Source: a virus. From it: a stretch of 21,844 nt of DNA. This document shows, piece by piece, positions 6,587 to 11,616 of the stretch. A program made the translations under genes and the position numbers. Every line of letters starts with the position of its first letter. Position 1 is the stretch's first letter. The stretch covers positions 1-21,844 of IMG/VR virus record IMGVR_UViG_3300037549_000066. One strand, written 5' to 3'. Under the pieces are notes generated by a model, which ran no database searches, had not been told where the DNA came from, and was given only the letters and a program-made list of their open reading frames with translations.

Positions 6587-7087
6587 TTATTCCTCTTCTT
6601 CCTCATCACGGCATTTCTTGGGAAGTTTTTTACCTTTAGTTGCTTTTTTAGTTGCTTTCAAGAATTCTTTTTTTGCTTCTTTGTCGAAGAATATCGTATC
6701 AGCAATAAAGTTAAGCGCAGTTTCAAGCAATAATATTTTAGTTTCCAGTCGAGTAAATTCTTTATATATCTTACTTTGGTTATCAAGGGAAATTCCATCC
6801 ACCGGGCTATACTTATCTTTTTTGATTGCTACCAACATCTCGGCAGTAATCCCAAACACTTTCATAATCTCACCATCAGATTTTTTTTGACTCAAAAACA
6901 TTTGAATCTTTTTTAAATCATCCAAACCGGGTTGCTGATTATTGTTGTCTGCTATTTGATTTTTACGCCATTCTGATTGTACAATCTCCGGCTTCTTGGA
7001 GTTTGGCTTCCAACTATCAAGCGTAACCTCTTCCTTGTCACTTCCGTCAATGCTGCACGGATCGAATTCATAACTTCTATTCCCCAT
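6587..7087 (-). CDS. Hypothetical 166-aa protein with possible helix-turn-helix
   Basis: It starts at ATG with AAGGAG 7 bases upstream. The first 50 residues are polar and probably disordered (MGNRSYEFDPCSIDGSDKEE). Residues about 60-85 (FLSQKKSDGEIMKVFGITAE) resemble a helix-turn-helix of the kind seen in phage small terminase and regulator proteins. A helical segment with LETKILLLETALNFIADTIF follows, then a very basic Lys-rich patch and a final run of acidic residues. The length is close to P22-type small terminases, but no large terminase lies next to it, so that idea is weak. It is the last leftward gene, with its own upstream repeat-rich control region. Confidence 0.7.
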   Translation of the reverse strand: MGNRSYEFDPCSIDGSDKEEVTLDSWKPNSKKPEIVQSEWRKNQIADNNNQQPGLDDLKKIQMFLSQKKSDGEIMKVFGITAEMLVAIKKDKYSPVDGISLDNQSKIYKEFTRLETKILLLETALNFIADTIFFDKEAKKEFLKATKKATKGKKLPKKCRDEEEEE

Positions 7088-7125
7088 CTAAACGCTCCTT
7101 GTAAGTAAATCTGTTTCCTTAAGTC

Positions 7126-7143
7126 TGATTATCGTGATAATCA
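7126..7143. repeat. Perfect inverted repeat, operator-like
   Basis: TGATTATC (7126-7133) and GATAATCA (7136-7143) are perfect 8-base arms separated by GT. The site lies 39 bases before the start of the 166-aa gene, in the gap where its promoter should be. That fits an operator for a dimeric repressor, although a hairpin in the leader RNA is also possible. Confidence 0.5.
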
Positions 7144-7159
7144 AACATAGGGCTTTTTT

Positions 7160-7195
7160 AGTATAATTCGAGTATAAATTGAGTATGAATTATAC
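7160..7195. repeat. Three 11-bp iterons nested in a 9-bp inverted repeat
   Basis: Three head-to-tail copies of AGTATAAATTN start at 7160, 7171 and 7182, exactly one helical turn apart. The outer bases also form a perfect inverted repeat, GTATAATTC (7161-7169) and GAATTATAC (7187-7195). On the minus strand the copies contain TATACT- or CATACT-like hexamers that could serve as -10 boxes. The region between the VRR-NUC stop and the 166-aa gene therefore looks like a protein-binding array, either a complex promoter/operator or an origin. Confidence 0.5.
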
Positions 7196-7229
7196 CTATT
7201 GGCCACTAACTACCTGTACAAAATTAACA

Positions 7230-7658
7230 TCAACAAATTGACTTAGAACTAAACAGATTTTTTGGTTCATTCTGCTCTCTAAATGTAGTATAATCTAACA
7301 AATAGAACGAAATTATTTCTTTCGCAGCCTCAAATCCCCAAACTGCGACCGCAACATAACCGCGCTGAGTTTTTCGTGCCAAAAATGCCGCTTGTTCCTT
7401 CGATGGTTTGTTATTGCCGACCTTCAATTCTAACCATAAGCCATGATTTCCATTCATTGGTAGTGCCAAAAAAAAGTCTGCCACTCCTTTTTTGACATTC
7501 ATTCGTTTCAATTTTCGGCCAGCTTGCCAATGGCTGCCGTCAGCTTTTGGAATTAAAAAACGCTCATTGGCAAAATGATGAAAGTCCGGTTCAAGTTCCG
7601 GGTATGTTTCATCAAACCAATTTACGAGATTAATGTGATCAATCTCTTCGGGTTTCAC
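7230..7658 (-). CDS. VRR-NUC domain nuclease
   Basis: This 142-aa protein has the stand-alone VRR-NUC (PD-(D/E)xK) layout of phage structure-specific nucleases, some of which cleave Holliday junctions. Visible elements are HHFANE with Glu32, GVADFF with Asp61, LWLELKV with Glu77-Leu-Lys79, and Gln89 in KPSKEQAAFLAR, followed by the typical GYVAVAVWGFEAA strand-helix. The start is GTG at 7658, with AAGGG 7 bases upstream inside the end of the lysozyme gene. Placement beside lysozyme at the end of the late operon rather than in the replication operon is unusual. It may resolve branched DNA before packaging (inference). Confidence 0.88.
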   Translation of the reverse strand: MKPEEIDHINLVNWFDETYPELEPDFHHFANERFLIPKADGSHWQAGRKLKRMNVKKGVADFFLALPMNGNHGLWLELKVGNNKPSKEQAAFLARKTQRGYVAVAVWGFEAAKEIISFYLLDYTTFREQNEPKNLFSSKSIC

Positions 7659-7659
7659 G

Positions 7660-8064
7660 TTAGAACCCTTGGCGCATCATCAGAGCAACATCTTTCGCGC
7701 GTTGACCGACTTCTTTTGCCCATAAGCTATCCAAAGCTTCTTGAGCAGCAGTTGTATAGTCGTTTCGTTCTAGTGCTGCAATCATCCCGTGGAATTCAAG
7801 CAAGCGCGGTAATCCCATGTTAAAGCACATGTTGATTAAGGCCAGTTGAACGTGTTCAGGTTGATTGATGTAAAAATGACATGTGGCCAAGTCCGTTTTG
7901 GCCTTCTTGATGTCGTTTTGAAGCATGAGTTCTGCTTCATCTTCGCTGATACCATTGTCATCAAGATTTCTTCCATATCCAATGGTCACGATTTTCATTG
8001 TGTCTAAATAGGGGTGTGAGCGATATCCTTCGCATTTTTTGAGCCATAATTCTAAATCTTGCAT
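7660..8064 (-). CDS. T4-type (GH24) endolysin
   Basis: This 134-aa protein is a phage lysozyme that cleaves the MurNAc-GlcNAc bond of peptidoglycan. The catalytic triad spacing is clear: Glu12 in KKCEGY, Asp21 in YLDTM and Thr27 in VTIGYGRNL, that is E-8-D-5-T. The C-terminal part (QLALINMCFNMG and GQRAKDVALMMRQ) also fits the family. It lacks a signal peptide, so it should need a holin. No convincing holin gene is adjacent. Its ATG lies only 16 bases after the T-run of a strong terminator, and its AAGGA sits in a hairpin, so expression is probably controlled at both levels. It overlaps no gene and is followed one base later by the VRR-NUC gene. Confidence 0.93.
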   Translation of the reverse strand: MQDLELWLKKCEGYRSHPYLDTMKIVTIGYGRNLDDNGISEDEAELMLQNDIKKAKTDLATCHFYINQPEHVQLALINMCFNMGLPRLLEFHGMIAALERNDYTTAAQEALDSLWAKEVGQRAKDVALMMRQGF

Positions 8065-8065
8065 C

Positions 8066-8084
8066 TTTTACAATCCTTGTAAAA
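8066..8084 (-). promoter_or_regulatory. Hairpin holding the lysozyme Shine-Dalgarno site
   Basis: On the minus strand TTTTACAA (8084-8077) and TTGTAAAA (8073-8066) are perfect 8-base arms with a GGA loop, so AAGGA lies in arm and loop just before the ATG at 8064. Its 5' arm shares bases with the T-run of the terminator at 8081-8102. The same geometry occurs before the helicase gene. Confidence 0.55.
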
Positions 8085-8102
8085 AAGGCACCCGAAGGTG
8101 CC
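8081..8102 (-). terminator. Rho-independent terminator between fibre and lysozyme genes
   Basis: On the minus strand GGCACC-TTCG-GGTGCC forms a perfect 6-bp stem with a stable UUCG loop, followed at once by six T (8086-8081). It lies 8 bases after the stop of the 289-aa fibre gene. There is no room for a promoter between it and lysozyme, so lysozyme and the genes after it need read-through or antitermination. Confidence 0.9.
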
Positions 8103-8110
8103 AGCGGAGA

Positions 8111-8980
8111 TTACGCAGGGGTTACAACACGGTAACGAATGTACAAAGTAACTGTACTGTCGCCAGTTGCAAAATCGGCAGTTTGGTTCGATAAGAATAC
8201 GGCTGTGTTCAAAGAGGCCGCTTTAGTAACGCTTAGAGAACCAGATATACCACCATTAGATAAGAATCCACTTGCAGCTACGGCATTTAAAGAGGCAGCA
8301 GCCAAGGTTCCAGAAGCAACGGCACCGGCTCCATGTACAGTATTTCCGTACTGTGCAGCCAATACGCCACCGGCAGTATATTGAGTGGTTCCAAAAGCGA
8401 TATCCCAAAGAATGTTATCAATGAGGATTAATTTACCAGCACCCGGGGCAGCGATTAACTGAACAGGGGTATCATACAATGCTTTGACTTGAGCAGCGGT
8501 CAAAGTCACGGTAGCAGTGGCAGCAACATCCAAGGCAATATTTGCATAGTCAACGGCATTGGCACCAATCTTAGAGCCTGTAACAGCACCGGCACCGATG
8601 GTCAATACGCCAGTGTTGCTCATGGTCGCATCACCAGACATTGCAACGCCAGTCGCTACGTTTGACGCATTACCGACAAATATGTCACCGCTTGACAGAG
8701 TATTTGACAAGCCACCATTAGCAGCCAGTGAAATAAAGGTGTTATTTGTAGCATCGTGAGTAAAGAATCCAATTTGATTTGAAGAGTAATAAATCAATAC
8801 TAAGTCTTCAATTTCCCATTGAAAAACACCATTGTTTAATAATTCAATGTTTGCTTCTTCGTTGGTTAAGTAACCGGCTGTGGTAATTGTCGATAAATTT
8901 GCAGTAGTAACGATACCTACGATATTGGGGAATAAATTAAACTCCCTCTTAATCGAGGTTATTGTGGATGTTGCGGCCAT
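8111..8980 (-). CDS. Tail or head fibre-like structural protein, 289 aa
   Basis: The protein is rich in Ala, Thr, Ser, Asn and Gly with few charges, typical of phage fibres. Residues 90-140 carry the repeated hydrophobic-Gly pattern GDIFVGNASNVATGVAMSGD and the following VLTIGAGAVTGSKIGANAV, found in many tail fibre shafts. The C-terminal half (LIAAPGAGKLILIDNILWDI to TLYIRYRVVTPA) looks like a beta-sandwich tip domain. An AGGGAG precedes the ATG at good spacing. It is the last gene before the strong terminator and may be an accessory fibre or decoration protein. No enzymatic motif is visible. Confidence 0.78.
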   Translation of the reverse strand: MAATSTITSIKREFNLFPNIVGIVTTANLSTITTAGYLTNEEANIELLNNGVFQWEIEDLVLIYYSSNQIGFFTHDATNNTFISLAANGGLSNTLSSGDIFVGNASNVATGVAMSGDATMSNTGVLTIGAGAVTGSKIGANAVDYANIALDVAATATVTLTAAQVKALYDTPVQLIAAPGAGKLILIDNILWDIAFGTTQYTAGGVLAAQYGNTVHGAGAVASGTLAAASLNAVAASGFLSNGGISGSLSVTKAASLNTAVFLSNQTADFATGDSTVTLYIRYRVVTPA

Positions 8981-8999
8981 TTTATAATCTCCCTATAAT

Positions 9000-9209
9000 T
9001 TATTTGGTTTGATGTTTAAGTCTTTTACGTCTTATCCTATCCAAATCATCTACACCTAAATAGCCAACGCCTTCGGCAGCCGCATCGGTTCGTACTCCAT
9101 ACTTACCGGTATCGCCAGCCTCTTTTATGAGAGCGTCATGGCCTCTAAATCCTTCTTTTCTACCTTCTCGAACTTCGATAGGTTTTCTTGGAACGTCATC
9201 ATAAGCCAT
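9000..9209 (-). CDS. Hypothetical basic 69-aa protein
   Basis: An AGGAG lies 6 bases before the ATG and overlaps the stop region of the Lys-rich 37-aa gene. The product starts MAYDDVPRKPIEVREGRKEG and ends with a strongly basic helix (RIRRKRLKHQTK). It is Gly-, Arg- and Asp-rich in the middle. No family is recognised. It belongs to a run of small charged proteins in the late operon that may be virion or assembly factors (position only). Confidence 0.65.
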   Translation of the reverse strand: MAYDDVPRKPIEVREGRKEGFRGHDALIKEAGDTGKYGVRTDAAAEGVGYLGVDDLDRIRRKRLKHQTK

Positions 9210-9218
9210 GATTATCTC

Positions 9219-9332
9219 CTAGTATCGGCAGTCCTTTTTGTCTTTCTTGTCAGTTTTACGCTCTGACTTTTTTTCCATCTTTTTCTCTTTCATGTCCATT
9301 TTTTTCATGGGCTTTTTAGCTTCTTTCTTCAT
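9219..9332 (-). CDS. Lysine-rich 37-aa protein
   Basis: A short frame starts at ATG 9332 with GAGGA 9 bases upstream and ends at TAG 9219, two bases before the AGGAG of the next gene. It encodes MKKEAKKPMKKMDMKEKKME and then more Lys/Glu/Asp. Sixteen of 37 residues are Lys and five are Met. The tight fit between neighbours and two good Shine-Dalgarno sites argue it is real. It could bind nucleic acid or be a virion peptide; nothing shows which. Confidence 0.6.
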   Translation of the reverse strand: MKKEAKKPMKKMDMKEKKMEKKSERKTDKKDKKDCRY

Positions 9333-9350
9333 TTTAGCTCGTCCTCAAGG

Positions 9351-9614
9351 TTAATTGGCTTGTGATAATGCAGCATTTCCAGCGGCTTCTATTGTAGCGT
9401 CAGCGACCGTATTAGCACTATTCAATATGGGCTTTACGACAGCAGAAACAGCAGGAGACTTTGACTGTATAAATGATTCAAGCTTGGTAATTAATAAGGA
9501 CAATTCTTTTTCGATGGAATCCACCAATTCAGGCTCGGCAGCAATCAATGAGCTTTCAATGACGGATAGTAGGTGATTACTCAAAAGAGTAATGATCATA
9601 TTAAACATGGGCAA
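9351..9614 (-). CDS. Hypothetical 87-aa helical protein
   Basis: AAGGA lies 8 bases before the ATG. The N-terminus (MPMFNMIITLLSNHLLSVIE) is an amphipathic or hydrophobic helix, followed by an acidic helix (AAEPELVDSIEKELSLLITK) and an Ala/Val-rich C-terminal half. It could attach to a membrane, but the hydrophobic stretch is short and contains Asn and His, so it is not a convincing holin. No family is recognised. It sits in the run of small late genes between the tailspike and the 289-aa fibre. Confidence 0.65.
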   Translation of the reverse strand: MPMFNMIITLLSNHLLSVIESSLIAAEPELVDSIEKELSLLITKLESFIQSKSPAVSAVVKPILNSANTVADATIEAAGNAALSQAN

Positions 9615-9619
9615 TGTCC

Positions 9620-9835
9620 TTATTTTTTCTTAGATGATTTAAGAACCTTATTGGCCTTAGAATCTATCTTACTCTCAGTTGATTTACTGATTTTCCCTTT
9701 GTGCTCCATTTCAGAAGCACGAGCCTTAGCATTCTTTGCGTGGGCTTTATCATTAACAGGATATTTCCTTTCCTTCGGTAATGCAAATTCACTTTTAGGC
9801 AGCTTGTTCCTGCTCTTTGCTGTCAGCTTCGCCAT
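9620..9835 (-). CDS. DUF6582-like small basic protein, 71 aa
   Basis: The start ATG at 9835 has AAGGAG 7 bases upstream; the longer frame from 9868 lacks one. The product MAKLTAKSRNKLPKSEFALP then KERKYPVNDKAHAKNAKARA resembles the 'LP...FALP..RKYP..D..HA.NA.AR' signature of small phage and bacterial proteins classed as DUF6582. I give this family name from memory of its pattern. The C-terminus is very Lys/Ser-rich. The 5' end overlaps the upstream 89-aa gene by 41 bases in another frame. The role of the family is unknown; a virion-associated function is possible. Confidence 0.7.
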   Translation of the reverse strand: MAKLTAKSRNKLPKSEFALPKERKYPVNDKAHAKNAKARASEMEHKGKISKSTESKIDSKANKVLKSSKKK

Positions 9836-10064
9836 TTCCTTGCTCCTTGGAATCAACAGGTACCGCATCCTTTGCAGCTTTCTCTTGTGCTAGCTTTTGT
9901 TCTTCGCCCATTAAAAATGCGACTTCATTCAAATGTCCAGCGACCATATTTAAATGAACCTTTGCTCCATCCAATTGTTCAGTCAATGTGGTTACGGCTT
10001 GTTTGGCTCTTTGAAGTTCAGCATTCAAAACCTGTGCTCTATTCCCTAAGACTTCTAAGCTCAT
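9795..10064 (-). CDS. Coiled-coil 89-aa protein with acidic tail
   Basis: The ATG has AAGGA about 8 bases upstream. Residues 1-60 form a clear heptad coiled coil (VLGNRAQVLNAELQRAKQAV, then TTLTEQLDGAKVHLNM), and the last 25 residues are Gln/Glu/Lys-rich (SKEQGNGEADSKEQEQAA). Such small coiled-coil proteins often occur beside tail fibre genes, but no family is recognised. Its last 41 bases are also read as the start of the next gene in another frame. Confidence 0.7.
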   Translation of the reverse strand: MSLEVLGNRAQVLNAELQRAKQAVTTLTEQLDGAKVHLNMVAGHLNEVAFLMGEEQKLAQEKAAKDAVPVDSKEQGNGEADSKEQEQAA

Positions 10065-10087
10065 TTCTTATATCCTTATCTGTAAAA

Positions 10088-11143
10088 TTAAACAACCGTG
10101 AAACCTGAATATTGAGTCTGTCCAGCATGTCCCCAATTATCCCAGCGTACTTGTTTACTATCTACAACGACCGTTCCAGCAGCTACATTCGCACCAGCAG
10201 CCAAAAACGCTGTGTATGGATTGTTGCCAGCCGTAGCGCGTACCTTCGCACTATTTACACGAACCTGACCAATATAACTGGACTGAGCATTTAAATAAAG
10301 TCCGTATTGAGCAATGTTCGCATCATTACTATATAACTGTAAGTTGTTAAATTCCATACCTGTTATACCGTAACATTGCAATTGCATTCCAGTGTTATTT
10401 TCAAAGCATAAACTATTGGCCAAAATACTGGAACCTAATCCGGCACCACCTTCAATGTAAAGCCCACGATTTTTGTTGACAACGAAAGCCGAATTGTCAA
10501 ATTGAAGCATTTGTCCACGCCAATACATGCCACCGCCAACGGCTCCGGCAACGGTTCCGCAACCTTGTATTGTTGTGTCTCTGATGCTGATAAAGGAGGT
10601 TTCATTGTTTCCTGTAGCCACGGAGGTGATGATCCCCCACTGTGAGCAATTTTGAATAATGCTATTTTCAAAAATAAGATGGTTGCAAGCATCGTTGTCT
10701 CCGGGATTACCTGAGTTGATGATATTAAATCCATCCGTGAACCCTTGGACTATCAAAGAATTATAGCGTTGGTTATAAAGTGCTTGAGGTTGAACCCCGA
10801 CACTTCCTGCTTGATTATTACCATTTAAGCTCATAAAGGATAATTCACCGCCCATCATGAATTTTAAAGGGCTTGGCTGCGTGTATTTAAAAAGGATCAC
10901 ATTCGGAGCCACCGCATTAATATTGGTGCGAAGCATCCCATCCCCATAAATATAATTACCCTTATTAAAAACACTGCCTGAATCAAAAGGCATAATCAGG
11001 GATGAGCTAACATTATAATTACCCGCTGGAATATATAGAGGTTCGTTATCAGTATAAGCATCATCAATCGCGGTCTGTAAGGCGGCTGTGTCATCGGCTA
11101 CTCCGTCTCCAATTGCTCCAACGTCTTTTGCATTAATCGTCAT
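10088..11143 (-). CDS. Right-handed beta-helix tailspike (pectate lyase-like)
   Basis: This 351-aa protein opens with MTINAKDVGAIGDGVADDTA, the signature of the Pectate_lyase_3 fold at the start of many phage tailspikes and depolymerases. Repeating short strands follow (NSIIQNCSQWGI, IRDTTIQGCG, LYIEGGAGLGSS, LCFENNTGMQLQC), as expected for rungs of a right-handed beta-helix. It probably binds or degrades a surface polysaccharide; no catalytic site can be assigned by eye. The ATG at 11143 has AAGGA 5 bases upstream; a longer TTG-started version lacks one. It has no large head-binding domain, so it may dock on another fibre. The upstream chaperone gene ends 8 bases before this ATG. Confidence 0.85.
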   Translation of the reverse strand: MTINAKDVGAIGDGVADDTAALQTAIDDAYTDNEPLYIPAGNYNVSSSLIMPFDSGSVFNKGNYIYGDGMLRTNINAVAPNVILFKYTQPSPLKFMMGGELSFMSLNGNNQAGSVGVQPQALYNQRYNSLIVQGFTDGFNIINSGNPGDNDACNHLIFENSIIQNCSQWGIITSVATGNNETSFISIRDTTIQGCGTVAGAVGGGMYWRGQMLQFDNSAFVVNKNRGLYIEGGAGLGSSILANSLCFENNTGMQLQCYGITGMEFNNLQLYSNDANIAQYGLYLNAQSSYIGQVRVNSAKVRATAGNNPYTAFLAAGANVAAGTVVVDSKQVRWDNWGHAGQTQYSGFTVV

Positions 11144-11151
11144 AATATTCC

Positions 11152-11607
11152 TTATGCTGGCCAAGTAATAGTAGGTAATCCGGCAATGACTGATTCAACC
11201 GTGGGCAGTGGAGCACCTTGTTGAACTTGAGTCATTATATTAATCGCGTAGTTAAATACCGCATCACGCCAAGCTATAAAAGCCGTAGCTTCGGCCTTCC
11301 AAGTAACATTAGTGCTTAATACATAACTCGCGCAAGATACCCCATCGGCATATTGCTTTGATTGCGCTGTTGAATCAATAATCGCCTGAATCTGCGTCAT
11401 GCAAGTATTTTGAAGGGTATTCATATCAAATATTGCCTGATAGATGCCCGCTTCGGCTAGTAAATCAGATTCTAAAGGTCTAGGAATTCCAGCAACATTC
11501 CAGTTCCCAATTAAAATATCATTATCAGGCTGTCTGAAATTAATATTTCCGGCTTCAATTTGTCCGGGATATTTAAGTCTGCAAATTTCTACTAAATTAA
11601 TAGCCAT
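11152..11607 (-). CDS. Tail fibre assembly/chaperone-like protein
   Basis: This 151-aa protein begins MAINLVEICRLKYPGQIEAG and ends with a helical segment (KAEATAFIAWRDAVFNYAIN) and LPTVESVIAGLPTITWP. That C-terminal 'A.AF.AWRD.V..YA......PT....I..LP...WP' pattern is common in proteins encoded beside phage fibres and annotated as fibre assembly chaperones. The ATG at 11607 has AAGGA at 6 bases; the ATG two codons earlier abuts it too closely. It sits between the large fibre and the tailspike, so it may help fold or attach either one. Family assignment is by pattern only. Confidence 0.65.
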   Translation of the reverse strand: MAINLVEICRLKYPGQIEAGNINFRQPDNDILIGNWNVAGIPRPLESDLLAEAGIYQAIFDMNTLQNTCMTQIQAIIDSTAQSKQYADGVSCASYVLSTNVTWKAEATAFIAWRDAVFNYAINIMTQVQQGAPLPTVESVIAGLPTITWPA

Positions 11608-11616
11608 ATCCATTCC

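Noticed and set aside
6582-6890. Plus-strand 102-codon Ser-rich frame
   Set aside because: It is the antisense of the acidic/basic tail of the 166-aa gene; the Ser run mirrors its Glu run.
6587-7087. Small terminase for the 166-aa gene
   Set aside because: Length and a possible helix-turn-helix fit, but there is no adjacent large terminase and no clear signature; kept as hypothetical.
9573-9893. Plus-strand 106-codon hydrophobic frame
   Set aside because: It is antisense to two Lys-rich genes, whose AAA/AAG codons read as Phe/Leu on the other strand; this creates false membrane-like sequence.
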